A stretch of DNA of 64,000 bases from Eutreptiella sp. 'Long Island Sound 2002' (GCA_964036045.1 OZ038402.1:9316971-9380970); one strand, 5' to 3'. Positions 18,901 to 33,100 are shown, counted from the stretch's first letter. Translations and numbers: made by a program. Notes: generated by a model from the sequence alone, not told the origin.

Positions 18901-21900
18901 GGGATCGGGCTTGGCGCAGCGGTTTGTACGCGCGCGCGTCCCGGGGGATTGGGCTTGGCGCAGCGGTTTGTAGGCGCGCGTCCCGGGAAATTGCGCTTGG
19001 CGCAGCGGTTTTTACGGGCGCGCGTCCCGGGGGATGGGGCTTGGCGCAGCGGTTTGTACGGGCGCGCGTCCCGGGGATCGGGCTTGGCGCGGCGGTTGGT
19101 ACGCGCGCGCGTCCCGGGGGATTGGGCTTGGCGCAGCGGTTTGTACGCGCGCGCGTCCCGGGGGGTTGGGCTTGGCGCAGCGGTTTGTACGCGCGTGCGT
19201 CCCGGGGGATCGGGCTTGGCGCAGCGGTTTGTACGCGCGCGCGTCCCGCGGGATTGGGCTTGGCGCAGCGGTTTGTACGCGCGCGCGTCCCGGGGGATCG
19301 GGCTTGGCGCAGCGGTTTGTACGCGCGCGCGTCCCGGGGGATTGGGCTTGGCGCAGCGGTTTGTACGCGCGCGCGTCCCGGGGGATGGGGCTTGGCGCAG
19401 CGGTTTGTACGCGCGCGCATCATGGGGGATTGGGCTTGGCGCAGCGGTTTGTACGCGCGCGTCCGGGGAAATTGCGCTTGGCGCAGCGGTTTTTACGGGC
19501 GCGCGTCCCGGGGGATGGGGCTTGGCGCAGCGGTTTGTACGCGCGCGCGTCCCGGGGATCGGGCTTGGCGCGGCGGTTGGTACGCGCGCGCGTCCCGGGG
19601 GATTGGGCTTGGCGCAGCGGTTTGTACGCGCGCGCGTCCCGGGGGGTTGGGCTTGGCGCAGCGGTTTGTACGAGCGTGCGTCCCGGGGGATCGGGCTTGG
19701 CGCAGCGGTTTGTACGCGCGCGCGTCCCGCGGGATCGGGCTTGGCGCAGCGGTTTGTACGCGCGCGCGTCCCGGGGGATCGGGCTTGGCGCAGCGGTTTG
19801 TACGCGCGCGCGTCCCGGGAGATTAGGCTTGGCGCAGTGGTTTGTACGCGCGCGCGTCCCGGGGGATTGGGCTTGGCGCAGCGGTTTGTACGCGCGCGCA
19901 CTCCGGGGGATTGGGCTTGGCGCAGCTGTTTGTACGCGTGCGCGTCCCGGGGGATGGGGCTTGGCGCAGCGGTTTGTACGCGCGCGCGTCCCGAAGCATT
20001 GGGCTTGGCGTAGCGGTTTGTACGCTCGCGCGTCCCGCGGGACTGGGCTTGGCACAGCGGTTTGTCCGCGCGCGCGTCCCGGGAGATTAGGCTTGGCGCA
20101 GTGGTTTGTACGCGCGCGCGTCCCGGGGGATTGGGCTTGGCGCAGCGGTTTGTACGCGCGCGCACTCCGGGGGATTGGGCTTGGCGCAGCTGTTTGTACG
20201 CGTGCGCGTCCCGGGGGATGGGGCTTGGCGCAGCGGTTTGTACGCGCGCGCGTCCCGAAGGATTGGGCTTGGCGTAGCGGTTTGTACGCGCGCGCGTCCC
20301 GGGGGGACTGGGCTTGGCGCAACGGTTGGTACGCGCGCGCGTCCCGGGGGATCGGGCTTGGCGCAGCGGTTGGTACGCGCGCGCGTCCCGGGGGATCGGG
20401 CTTGGCGCAGCGGTTTGTACGCGCACGCGTCACGGGGGATTGGGCTTGGCGCAGCGCTTTGTACGCGCGCGCGTCCCGGGGGATTGGGCTTGGCGCAGCG
20501 GTTTGTACGCGCGCGCGTCCCGGGTGATCGGGCTTGGCGCAGCGGTTTGTACGCGCGCGCGACCCGGGGGATTGGACTTGGCGCAGCGGTTTGTACGCGC
20601 GCACATCCGGGGGGATTGGGCTTGGCGCAGCGGTTTGTACGCGCGCGCGTCCCGGGGGATGGGGCTTGGCGCAGCGGTTTGTACGCGCGCGCGTCCCGGG
20701 GATCGGGCTTGGCGCGGCGGTTGGTACGCGCGCGCGTCCCGGGGGATTGGGCTTGGCGCAGCGGTTTGTACGCGCGCGCGTCCCGGGGGATTGGGCTTGG
20801 CGCAGCGGTTTGTACGCGCGCGCGTCCCGGGGGATTGGGCTTGGCGCAGCGGTTTGTACGCGCGCGCGTCCCGGGGGATCGGGCTTGGCGCAGCGGTTTG
20901 TACGCGCGCGCGTCCCGGGGGATTGGGCTTGGCGCAGCGGTTTGTACGCGCGCGTCCCGGGAAATTGCGCTTGGCGCAGCGGTTTTTACGGGCGCGCGTC
21001 CCGGGGGATGGGGCTTGGCGCAGCGGTTTGTACGGGCGCGCGTCCCGGGGATCGGGCTTGGCGCGGCGGTTGGTACGCGCGCGCGTCCCGGGGGATTGGG
21101 CTTGGCGCAGCGGTTTGTACGCGCGCGCGTCCCGGGGGGTTGGGCTTGGCGCAGCGGTTTGTACGCGCGTGCGTCCCGGGGGATCGGGCTTGGCGCAGCG
21201 GTTTGTACGCGCGCGCGTCCCGCGGGATTGGGCTTGGCGCAGCGGTTTGTACGCGCGCGCGTCCCAGGGGGATCGGGCTTGGCGCAGCGGTTTGTACGCG
21301 CGCGCGTCCCGGGGGATCGGGCTTGGCGCAGCGGTTTGTACGCTCGCGCGTCCCGCGGGACTGGGCTTGGCACAGCGGTTTGTCCGCGCGCGCGTCCCGG
21401 GAGATTAGGCTTGGCGCAGTGGTTTGTACGCGCGCGCGTCCCGGGGGATTGGGCTTGGCGCAGCGGTTTGTACGCGCGCGCACCCCGGGGGATTGGGCTT
21501 GGCGCAGCTGTTTGTACGCGTGCGCGTCCCGGGGGATGGGGCTTGGCGCAGCGGTTTGTACGCGCGCGCGTCCCGAAGGATTGGGCTTGGCGTAGCGGTT
21601 TGTACGCGCGCGCGTCCCGGGGGGACTGGGCTTGGCGCAACGGTTGGTACGCGCGCGCGTCCCGGGGGATCGGGCTTGGCGCAGCGGTTGGTACGCGCGC
21701 GCGTCCCGGGGGATCGGGCTTGGCGCAGCGGTTTGTACGCGCACGCGTCACGGGGGATTGGGCTTGGCGCAGCGCTTTGTACGCGCGCGCGTCCCGGGGG
21801 ATTGGGCTTGGCGCAGCGGTTTGTACGCGCGCGCGTCCCGGGTGATCGGGCTTGGCGCAGCGGTTTGTACGCGCGCGCGACCCGGGGGATTGGGCTTGGC

Positions 21901-23550
21901 GCAGCGGTTTGTACGCGCGCACATCGAGGGGGATTGGGCTTGGCGCAGCGGTTTGTACGCGCGCGCGTCCCGGGGGATTGGGCTTGGCGCAGCGGTTTGT
22001 ACGCGCGCGCGTCCCTTGGGATTGGGCTTGGCGCAACGGTTTGTACGCGCGCGCGTCCCGGGGGATTGGGCTTGGCGCAGCGGTTTGTACGCGCGCGCGT
22101 CCCGGGGGATTGGGCTTGGCGCAGCGGTTTGTACGCGCGCGCGTCCCGGGGGATTGGGCTTGGCGCAGCGGTTTGTACGCGCGCGCGTCCCGGGGGATCG
22201 GGCTTGGCGCAGCGGTTTGTACGCGCGCGCGTCCCGGGGGATTGGGCTTGGCGCATCGGTTTGTACGCGCGCGCGTCCCGGGGGATTGGGCTTGGCGCAG
22301 CGGTTTGTACGCGTGCGCGTCCCGGGGGATGGGGCTTGGCGCAGCGGTTTGTACGCGCGCGCATCCCGGGGGATTGGGCTTGGCGCAGCGGTTTGTACGC
22401 GCGCGTCCCGGGAAATTGCGCTTGGCGCAGCGGTTTTTACGGGCGCGCGTCCCGGGGGATGGGGCTTGGCGCAGCGGTTTGTACGCGCGCGCGTCCCGGG
22501 GATCGGGCTTGGCGCGGCGGTTGGTACGCGCGCGCGTCCCGGGGGATTGGGCTTGGCGCAGCGGTTTGTACGCGCGCGCGTCCCGGGGGGTTGGGCTTGG
22601 CGCAGCGGTTTGTACGCGCGTGCGTCCCGGGGGATCGGGCTTGGCGCAGCGGTTTGTACGCGCGCGCGTCCCGCGGGATCGGGCTTGGCGCAGCGGTTTG
22701 TACGCGCGCGCGACCCGGGGGATTGGACTTGGCGCAGCGGTTTGTACGCGCGCACATCCAGGGGGATTGGGCTTGGCGCAGCGGTTTGTACGCGCGCGCG
22801 TCCCGGGGGATGGGGCTTGGCGCAGCGGTTTGTACGCGCGCGCGTCCCGGGGATCGGGCTTGGCGCGGCGGTTGGTACGCGCGCGCGTCCCGGGGGATTG
22901 GGCTTGGCGCAGCGGTTTGTACGCGCGCGCGTCCCGGGGGATAGGGCTTGGCGCAGCGGTTTGTACGCGCGCGCGTCCCGGGGGATTGGGCTTGGCGCAG
23001 CGGTTTGTACGCGCGCGCGTCCCGGGGGATCGGGCTTGGCGCAGCGGTTTGTACGCGCGCGCGTCCCGGGGGATTGGGCTTGGCGCAGCGGTTTGTACGC
23101 GCGCGCGTCCCGGGGGATTGGGCTTGGCGCAGCGGTTTGTACGCGCGCGCGTCCCGGGGGATGGGGCTTGGCGCAGCGGTTTGTACGCGCGCGCATCCTG
23201 GGGATCGGGCTTGGCGCGGCGGTTGGTAGGCGCGCGCGTCCCGGGGGATTGGGCTTGGCGCAGCGGTTTGTACGCGCGCGCGTCCCGGGGGGTTGGGCTT
23301 GGCGCAGCGGTTTGTACGCGCGTGCGTCCCGGGGGATCGGGCTTGGCGCAGCGGTTTGTACGCGCGCGCGTCCCGCGGGATTGGGCTTGGCGCAGCGGTT
23401 TGTACGCGCGCGCGTCCCGGGGGATCGGGCTTGGCGCAGCGGTTTGTACGCGCGCGCGTCCCGGGGGATCGGGCTTGGCGCAGCGGTTTGTACGCTCGCG
23501 CGTCCCGCGGGACTGGGCTTGGCACAGCGGTTTGTCCGCGCGCGCGTCCC
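15909..23550 (+). repeat. Higher-order repeat blocks marked by the CACAGCGG/TTTGTCCGCG unit
   Basis: The marker seen in the left array recurs with CCGCGGGACT at 15909, 18061, 20035, 21353 and 23505. Spacings are 2152, 1974, 1318 and 2152 bp. The unit order after each marker (TTAGGC unit, GCGCACTCC or CGCACCCC unit, GCAGCTG unit, CGTCCCGAAG unit) is shared. The blocks on the two sides of the retrotransposon are therefore the same family. Exact block edges were not computed. Confidence 0.75.
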
Positions 23551-24289
23551 GGGAGATTAGGCTTGGCGCAGTGGTTTGTACGCGCGCGCGTCCCGGGGGA
23601 TTGGGCTTGGCGCAGCGGTTTGTACGCGCGCGCAACCCGGGGGATTGGGCTTGGCGCAGCTGTTTGTACGCGTGCGCGTCCCGGGGGATGGGGCTTGGCG
23701 CAGCGGTTTGTACGCGCGCGCGTCCCGAAGGATTGGGCTGGGCGTAGCGGTTTGTACGCGCGCGCGTCCCGGGGGGACTGGGCTTGGCGCAACGGTTGGT
23801 ACGCGCGCGCGTCCCGGGGGATCGGGCTTGGCGCAGCGGTTGGTACGCGCGCGCGTCCCGGGGGATCGGGCTTGGCGCAGCGGTTTGTACGCGCACGCGT
23901 CACGGGGGATTGGGCTTGGCGCAGCGCTTTGTACGCGCGCGCGTCCCGGGGGATTGGGCTTGGCGCAGCGGTTTGTACGCGCGCGCGTCCCGGGTGATCG
24001 GGCTTGGCGCAGCGGTTTGTACGCGCGCGCGACCCGGGGGATTGGGCTTGGCGCAGCGGTTTGTACGCGCGCACATCCAGGGGGATTGGGCTTGGCGCAG
24101 CGGTTTGTACGCGCGCGCGTCCCGGGGGATTGGGCTTGGCGCAGCGGTTTGTACGCGCGCGCGTCCCGGGGGATTGGGCTTGGCGCAGCGGTTTGTACGC
24201 GCGCGCGTCCCGGGGGATTGGGCTTGGCGCAACGGTTTGTACGCGCGCGCGTCCCGGGGGATTGGGCTTGGCGCAGCGGTTTGTACGCG

Positions 24290-27157
24290 CGCGCGTCCCG
24301 GGGGATTGGGCTTGGCGCAGCGGTTTGTACGCGCGCGCGTCCCGGGGGATTGGGCTTGGCGCAGCGGTTTGTACGCGCGCGCGTCCCGGGGGATCGGGCT
24401 TGGCGCAGCGGTTTGTACGCGCGCGCGTCCCGGGGGATTGGGCTTGGCGCAGCGGTTTGTACGCGTGCGCGTCCCGGGGGATGGGGCTTGGCGCAGCGGT
24501 TTGTACGCGCGCGCATCCCGGGGGATTGGGCTTGGCGCAGCGGTTTGTACGCGCGCGTCCCGGGAAATTGCGCTTGGCGCAGCGGTTTTTACGGGCGCGC
24601 GTCCCGGGGGATGGGGCTTGGCGCAGCCGTTTGTACGCGCGCGCGTCCCGGGGATCGGGCTTGGCGCGGCGGTTGGTACGCGCGCGCGTCCCGGGGGATT
24701 GGGCTTGGCGCAGCAGTTTGTACGCGCGCGCGTCCCGGGGGGTTGGGCTTGGCGCAGCGGTTTGTACGCGCGTGCGTCCCGGGGGATCGGGCTTGGCGCA
24801 GCGGTTTGTACGCGCGCGCGTCCCGCGGGATTGGGCTTGGCGCAGCGGTTTGTACGCGCGCGCGTCCCGGGGGATCGGGCTTGGCGCAGCGGTTTGTACG
24901 CGCGCGCGTCCCGGGGGATCGGGCTTGGCGCAGCGGTTGGTACGCGCGCGCGTCCCGGGGGATTGGGCTTGGCGCAGCGGTTTGTACGCGCGCGTGTCCC
25001 GGGGGATTGGGCTTGGCGCAGCGGTTTGTACGCGCGCGCGTCCCGGGCGATTGGGCTTGGCGCAGCGGTTTGTACGCGCGCGCGTCCCGGGGGATTGGGC
25101 TTGGCGCAGTGGTTTGTACGCGCGCGCGTCCCGGGGGATGGGGCTTGGCGCGGCGGTTTGTACGCGCGCGCATCCCGGGGGATTCGGCTTGGCGCAGCGG
25201 TTTGTACGCGTGCGCGCCCGGGAAATTGCGCTTGGCGCAGCGGTTTTTACGGGCGCGCGTCCCGGGGGATGGGGCTTGGCGCAGCGGTTTGTACGCGCGC
25301 GCGTCCCGGGGGATCGGGGTTGGCGCAGCGGTTTGTACGCGCGCGCATCCCGGGGGATTGGGCTTCGCGCAGCGGTTTGTACGCGCGCGCATCCCGGGGG
25401 ATTGGGCTTGGCGCAGCGGTTTCTACGCGCGCGCGTCCCGGGGGATTGGGCTTGGCGCGGCGGTTTGTACGCGCGCGCACTCCGGGGGATTGGGCTTGGC
25501 GCAGCGGTTTGTACGCGTGCGCGTCCTGCGGGATTGGGCTTGGCGCAACGGTTTGTACGCGCACGCGTCACGGGGGATTGGGCTTGGCGCAGCGGTTGGT
25601 ACGCGCGCGCGTCCCGGGGGATCGGGCTTGGCGCGGCGGTTTGTACGCGCGCGCGTCACGGGGGATTGGGCTTGGCGCAGCGCTTTGTACGCGCGCGCGT
25701 CCCGGGGGATTGGGCTTGGCGCAGCGGTTTGTACGCGCGCGCGTCCCGGGGGATTGGGCTTGGCGCAGCGGTTTGTACGCGCGCGCGTCCCGGGGGATCG
25801 GGCTTGGCGCAGCGGTTTGTACGCGCGCGCGTCCCGGGGGATTGGGCTTGGCGCAGCGGTTTGTACGCGTGCGCGTCCCGGGGGATGGGGCTTGGCGCAG
25901 CGGTTTGTACGCGCGCGCATCCCGGGGGATTGGGCTTGGCGCAGCGGTTTGTACGCGCGCGTCCCGGGAAATTGCGCTTGGCGCAGCGGTTTTTACGGGC
26001 GCGCGTCCCGGGGGATGGGGCTTGGCGCAGCCGTTTGTACGCGCGCGCGTCCCGGGGATCGGGCTTGGCGCGGCGGTTGGTACGCGCGCGCGTCCCGGGG
26101 GATTGGGCTTGGCGCAGCAGTTTGTACGCGCGCGCGTCCCGGGGGGTTGGGCTTGGCGCAGCGGTTTGTACGCGCGTGCGTCCCGGGGGATCGGGCTTGG
26201 CGCAGCGGTTTGTACGCGCGCGCGTCCCGCGGGATTGGGCTTGGCGCAGCGGTTTGTACGCGCGCGCGTCCCGGGGGATCGGGCTTGGCGCAGCGGTTTG
26301 TACGCGCGCGCGTCCCGGGGGATCGGGCTTGGCGCAGCGGTTGGTACGCGCGCGCGTCCCGGGGGATTGGGCTTGGCGCAGCGGTTTGTACGCGCGCGTG
26401 TCCCGGGGGATTGGGCTTGGCGCAGCGGTTTGTACGCGCGCGCGTCCCGGGCGATTGGGCTTGGCGCAGCGGTTTGTACGCGCGCGCGTCCCGGGGGATT
26501 GGGCTTGGCGCAGTGGTTTGTACGCGCGCGCGTCCCGGGGGATGGGGCTTGGCGCGGCGGTTTGTACGCGCGCGCATCCCGGGGGATTCGGCTTGGCGCA
26601 GCGGTTTGTACGCGTGCGCGCCCGGGAAATTGCGCTTGGCGCAGCGGTTTTTACGGGCGCGCGTCCCGGGGGATGGGGCTTGGCGCAGCGGTTTGTACGC
26701 GCGCGCGTCCCGGGGGATCGGGGTTGGCGCAGCGGTTTGTACGCGCGCGCATCCCGGGGGATTGGGCTTCGCGCAGCGGTTTGTACGCGCGCGCATCCCG
26801 GGGGATTGGGCTTGGCGCAGCGGTTTCTACGCGCGCGCGTCCCGGGGGATTGGGCTTGGCGCGGCGGTTTGTACGCGCGCGCACTCCGGGGGATTGGGCT
26901 TGGCGCAGCGGTTTGTACGCGTGCGCGTCCTGCGGGATTGGGCTTGGCGCAGCGGTTTGTACGCGCACGCGTCACGGGGGATTGGGCTTGGCGCAGCGGT
27001 TGGTACGCGCGCGCGTCCCGGGGGATCGGGCTTGGCGCGGCGGTTTGTACGCGCGCGCGTCACGGGGGATTGGGCTTGGCGCAGCGCTTTGTACGCGCGC
27101 GCGTCCCGGGGGATTGGGCTTGGCGCAGCGGTTTGTACGCGCGCGCGTCCCGGGGGA
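24290..27157 (+). repeat. Tandem duplication with 1404-bp period (32 satellite units)
   Basis: Rare variants repeat at exactly 1404 bp: GCAGCCGT at 24624 and 26028, CAGCAGTTTG at 24711 and 26115, and GGCTTCGCGC at 25361 and 26765. The copies are nearly identical; a visible difference is CAACGG near 25547 against CAGCGG near 26951. Copies diverge before about 24290 and after about 27157. The period is four bases short of 32 units because it contains shortened units. It is an unusually clean, probably recent, duplication. Confidence 0.88.
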
Positions 27158-30100
27158 TCGGGCTTGGCGCAGCGGTTTGTACGCGCGCGCGTCCCGGGGG
27201 ATTGGGCTTGGCGCAGCGGTTTGTACGCGCGCACATCCAGGGGGATTGGGCTTGGCGCAGCGGTTTGTACGCGCGCGCGTCCCGGGGGATTGGGCTTGGC
27301 GCAACGGTTGGTACGCGCGCGCGTCCCGGGGGATCGGGCTTGGCGCAGCGGTTGGTACGCGCGCGCGTCCCGGGGGATCGGGCTTGGCGCAGCGGTTTGT
27401 ACGCGCACGCGTCACGGGGGATTGGGCTTGGCGCAGCGCTTTGTACGCGCGCGCGTCCCGGGGGATTGGGCTTGGCGCAGCGGTCTGTACGCGCGCGCGT
27501 CCCGGGTGATCGGGCTTGGCGCAGCGGTTTGTACGCGCGCGCGTCCCGGGGGATTGGGCTTGGCGCAGCGGTTTGTACGCGCGCACATCCAGGGGGATTG
27601 GGCTTGGCGCAGCGGTTTGTACGCGCGCGCGTCCCGGGGGATTGGGCTTGGCGCAGCGGTTTGTAAGCGCGCGCATCCCGGGGGATTGGGCTTGGCGCAG
27701 CGGTTTGTACGCGCGCGAGTCCCGGGGGATGGGGCTTGGCGCAGCGGTTTGTACGCGCGCGCGTCCCGCGGGATCGGGCTTGGCGCAGCGGTTTGTACGC
27801 GCGCGCGTTCCGGGGGATTGGGCTTGGCGCAACGGTTTGTACGCGCGCGCGTCCCGGGGGATCGGGCTTGGCGCAGCGGTTGGTACGCGCGCGCGTCCCG
27901 GGGGATTGGGCTTGGCGCAGCGGTTTGTACGCGCGCGCGTCCCGGGGGATTGGGCTTGGCGCAGCGGTTTGTACGCGCGCGCGTCCCGGGGGATGGGGCT
28001 TGGCGCAGCGGTTTGTACGCGCGCGCATCCCGGGGGATTGGGCTTGGCGCAGCAGTTTGTACGCGCGCGCGCCCGGGAATTTGCGCTTGGCGCAGCGGTT
28101 TTTACAGGCGCGCGTCCCGGGGGATGGGGCTTGGCGCAGCGGTTTGTACGCGCGCGCGTCCCGGGGGATCGGGCTTGGCGCGGCGGTTGGTACGCGCGCG
28201 CGTCCCGGGGGATTGGGCTTGGCGCAGCGGTTTGTACGCGCGCGCGTCCCGGGGGATTGGGCTTGGCGCAGCGGTTTGTACGCGCGCGCGTCCCGGGGGA
28301 TTGGGCTTGGCGCAACGGTTTGTACGCGCGCGCGTCCCGGGGGATTGGGCTTGGCGCAGCGGTTTGTACGCGCGCGCGTCCCGGGGGATTGGGCTTGGCG
28401 CAGCGGTTTGTACGCGCGCGCGTCCCGGGGGATTGGGCTTGGCGCAGCGGTTTGTACGCGCGCGCGTCCCGGGGGATCGGGCTTGGCGCAGCGGTTTGTA
28501 CGCGCGCGCGTCCCGGGGGATTGGGCTTGGCGCAGCGGTTTGTACGCGCGCGCGTCCCGGGGGATTGGGCTTGGCGCAGCGGTTTGTACGCGCGCGCGTC
28601 CCGGGGGATTGGGCTTGGCGCAGCGGTTTGTACGCGCGCGCGTCCCGGGGGATTGGGCTTGGCGCAGCGGTTTGTACGCGCGCGCGTCCCGGGGGATGGG
28701 GCTTGGCGCAGCGGTTTGTACGCGCGCGCGTCCCGGGGGATTGGGCTTGGCGCAGCGGTTTGTACGCGCGCGTCCCGGGAAATTGCGCTTGGCGCAGCGG
28801 TTTTTACGGGCGCGCGTCCCGGGGGATGGGGCTTGGCGCAGCGGTTTGTACGCGCGCGCGTCCCGGGGATCGGGCTTGGCGCGGCGGTTGGTACGCGCGC
28901 GCGTCCCGGGGGATTGGGCTTGGCGCAGCGGTTTGTACGCGCGCGCGTCCCGGGGGGTTGGGCTTGGCGCAGCGGTTTGTACGTGCGTGCGTCCCGGGGG
29001 ATCGGGCTTGGCGCAGCGGTTTGTACGCGCGCGCGTCCCGCGGGATTGGGCTTGGCGCAGCGGTTTGTACGCGCGCGCGTCCCGGGGGATCGGGCTTGGC
29101 GCAGCGGTTTGTAGGCGCGCGCGTCCCGGGGGATCGGGCTTGGCGCAGCGGTTTGTACGCTCGCGCGTCCCGCGGGACTGGGCTTGGCGCAGCGGTTTGT
29201 CCGCGCGCGCGTCCCGGGAGATTAGGCTTGGCGCAGCGGTTTGTACGCGTGCGCACTCCGGGGGATTGGGCTTGGCGCAGCTGTTTGTACGCGCGCGCGT
29301 CCCGGGGGATGGGGCTTGGCGCAGCGGTTTGTACGCGCGCGCGTCCCGAAGGATTGGGCTTGGCGTAGCGGTTTGTACGCGCGCGCGTCCCGGGGGGACT
29401 GGGCTTGGCGCAACGGTTGGTACGCGCGCGCGTCCCGGGGGATCGGGCTTGGCGCAGCGGTTGGTACGCGCGCGCGTCCCGGGGGATCGGGCTTGGCGCA
29501 GCGGTTTGTACGCGCACGCGTCACGGGGGATTGGGCTTGGCGCAGCGCTTTGTACGCGCGCGCGTCCCGGGGGATTGGGCTTGGTGCAGCGGTTTGTACG
29601 CGCGCGCGTCCCGGGGGATGGGGCTTGGCGCAGCGGTTTGTACGCGCGCGCGTCCCGAAGGATTGGGCTTGGCGTAGCGGTTTGTACGCGCGCGCGTCCC
29701 GGGGGGACTGGGCTTGGCGCAACGGTTGGTACGCGCACGCGTCCCGGGGGATCGGGCTTGGCGCAGCGGTTGGTACGCGCGCGCGTCCCGGAAGATCGGG
29801 CTGGGCGCAGCGGTTTGTACGCGCACGCGTCACGGGGGATTGGGCTTGGCGCAGCGCTTTGTACGCGCGCGCGTCCCGGGGGATTGGGCTTGGCGCAGCG
29901 GTTTGTACGCGCGCGCGTCCCGGGTGATCGGGCTTGGCGCAGCGGTTTGTACGCGCGCGCGTCCCGGGGGATTGGGCTTGGCGCAGCGGTTTGTACGCGC
30001 GCACATCTAGGGGGATTGGGCTTGGCGCAGCGGTTTGTACGCGCGCGCGTCCCGGGGGATTGGGCTTGGCGCAGCGGTTTGTAAGCGCGCGCATCCCGGG

Positions 30101-33100
30101 GGATTGGGCTTGGCGCAGCGGTTTGTACGCGCGCGCGTCCCGGGGGATGGGGCTTGGCGCAGCGGTTTGTACGCGCGCGCGTCCCGCGGGATCGGGCTTG
30201 GCGCAGCGGTTTGTACGCGCGCGCGTTCCGGGGGATTGGGCTTGGCGCAACGGTTTGTACGCGCGCGCGTCCCGGGGGATCGGGCTTGGCGCAGCGGTTG
30301 GTACGCGCGCGCGTCCCGGGGGATTGGGCTTGGCGCAGCGGTTTGTACGCGCGCGCGTCCCGGGGGATTGGGCTTGGCGCAGCGGTTTGTACGCGCGCGC
30401 GTCCCGGGGGATGGGGCTTGGCGCAGCGGTTTGTACGCGCGCGCATCCCGGGGGATTGGGCTTGGCGCAGCGGTTTGTACGCGCGCGCGCCCGGGAAATT
30501 GCGCTTGGCGCAGCGGTTTTTACAGGCGCGCGTCCCGGGGGATGGGGCTTGGCGCAGCGGTTTGTACGCGCGCGCGTCCCGGGGGATCGGGCTTGGCGCG
30601 GCGGTTGGTACGCGCGCGCGTCCCGGGGGATTGGGCTTGGCGCAGCGGTTTGTACGCGCGCGCGTCCCGGGGGATTGGGCTTGGCGCAGCGGTTTGTACG
30701 CGCGCGCGTCCCGGGGGATTGGGCTTGGCGCAACGGTTTGTACGCGCGCGCGTCCCGGGGGATCGGGCTTGGCGCAGCGGTTTGTACGCGCGCGCGTCCC
30801 GGGGGATTGGGCTTTGCGCAGCGGTTTGTACGCGCGCGCGTCCCGGGGGATTGGGCTTGGCGCAGCGGTTTGTACGCGCGCGCGTCCCGGGGGATCGGGC
30901 TTGGCGCAGCGGTTTGTACGCGCGCGCGTCCCGGGGGATTGGGCTTGGCGCAGCGGTTTGTACGCGCGCGCGTCCCGGGGGATTGGGCTTGGCGCAGCGG
31001 TTTGTACGCGCGCGTCCCGGGAAATTGCGCTTGGCGCAGCGGTTTTTACGGGCGCGCGTCCCGGGGGATGGGGCTTGGCGCAGCGGTTTGTACGCGCGCG
31101 CGTCCCGGGGATCGGGCTTGGCGCGGCGGTTGGTACGCGCGCGCGTCCCGGGGGATTGGGCTTGGCGCAGCGGTTTGTACGCGCGCGCGTCCCGGGGGGT
31201 TGGGCTTGGCGCAGCGGTTTGTACGTGCGTGCGTCCCGGGGGATCGGGCTTGGCGCAGCGGTTTGTACGCGCGCGCGTCCCGCGGGATTGGGCTTGGCGC
31301 AGCGGTTTGTACGCGCGCGCGTCCCGGGGGATCGGGCTTGGCGCAGCGGTTTGTACGCGCGCGCGTCCCGGGGGATCGGGCTTGGCGCAGCGGTTTGTAC
31401 GCTCGCGCGTCCCGCGGGACTGGGCTTGGCGCAGCTGTTTGTCCGCGCACGCGTCCCGGGAGATTAGGCTTGGCGCAGTGGTTTGTACGCGCGCGCGTCC
31501 CGGGGGATTGGGCTTGGCGCAGCGGTTTGTACGCGTGCGCACTCCGGGGGATTGGGCTTGGCGCAGCTGTTTGTACGCGTGCGCGTCCCGGGGGATGGGG
31601 CTTGGCGCAGCGGTTTGTACGCGCGCGCGTCCCGAAGGATTGGGCTTGGCGTAGCGGTTTGTACGCGCGCGCGTCCCGGGGGGACTGGGCTTGGCGCAAC
31701 GGTTGGTACGCGCGCGCGTCCCGGGGGATCGGGCTTGGCGCAGCGGTTGGTACGCGCGCGCGTCCCGGGGGATTGGGCTTGGCGCGGCGGTTTGTACGCG
31801 CGCGCGTCCCGGGGGATTGGGCTTGGCGCAGCGGTTTGTACGCGCGCGTCCCGGGAAATTGCGCTTGGCGCAGCGGTTTTTACGGGCGCGCGTCCCGGGG
31901 GATGGGGCTTGGCGCAGCGGTTTGTACGCGCGCGCGTCCCGGGGATCGGGCTTGGCGCAGCGGTTGGTACGCGCGCGCGTCCCGGGGGATTGGGCTTGGC
32001 GCAGCGGTTTGTACGCGCGCGCGTCCCGGGGGGTTGGGCTTGGCGCAGCGGTTTGTACGTGCGTGCGTCCCGGGGGATCGGGCTTGGCGCAGCGGTTTGT
32101 ACGCGCGCGCGTCCCGCGGGATTGGGCTTGGCGCAGCGGTTTGTACGCGCGCGCGTCCCGGGGGATCGGGCTTGGCGCAGCGGTTTGTACGCGCGCGCGT
32201 CCCGGGGGATCGGGCTTGGCGCAGCGGTTTGTACGCTCGCGCGTCCCGCGGGACTGGGCTTGGCGCAGCGGTTTGTCCGCGCGCGCGTCCCGGGAGATTA
32301 GGCTTGGCGCAGTGGTTTGTACGCGCGCGCGTCCCGGGGGATTGGGCTTGGCGCAGCGGTTTGTACGCGTGCGCACTCCGGGGGATTGGGCTTGGCGCAG
32401 CTGTTTGTACGCGTGCGCGTCCCGGGGGATGGGGCTTGGCGCAGCGGTTTGTACGCGCGCGCGTCCCGAAGGATTGGGCTTGGCGTAGCGGTTTGTACGC
32501 GCGCGCGTCCCGGGGGATCGGGCTTGGCGCAGCGGTTGGTACGCGCGCGCGTCCCGGGGGATCGGGCTTGGCGCAGCGGTTTGTACGCGCGCGCGTCCCG
32601 GGGGATCGGGCTTGGCGCAGCGGTTTGTACGCTCGCGCGTCCCGCGGGACTGGGCTTGGCGCAGCGGTTTGTCCGCGCGCGCGTCCCGGGAGATTAGGCT
32701 TGGCGCAGTGGTTTGTACGCGCGCGCGTCCCGGGGGATTGGGCTTGGCGCAGCGGTTTGTACGCGTGCGCACTCCGGGGGATTGGGCTTGGCGCAGCTGT
32801 TTGTACGCGTGCGCGTCCCGGGGGATGGGGCTTGGCGCAGCGGTTTGTACGCGCGCGCGTCCCGAAGGATTGGGCTTGGCGTAGCGGTTTGTACGCGCGC
32901 GCGTCCCGGGGGGACTGGGCTTGGCGCAACGGTTGGTACGCGCGCGCGTCCCGGGGGATCGGGCTTGGCGCAGCGGTTGGTACGCGCGCGCGTCCCGGGG
33001 GATCGGGCTTGGCGCAGCGGTTTGTACGCGCACGCGTCACGGGGGATTGGGCTTGGCGCAGCGCTTTGTACGCGCGCGCGTCCCGGGGGATTGGGCTTGG

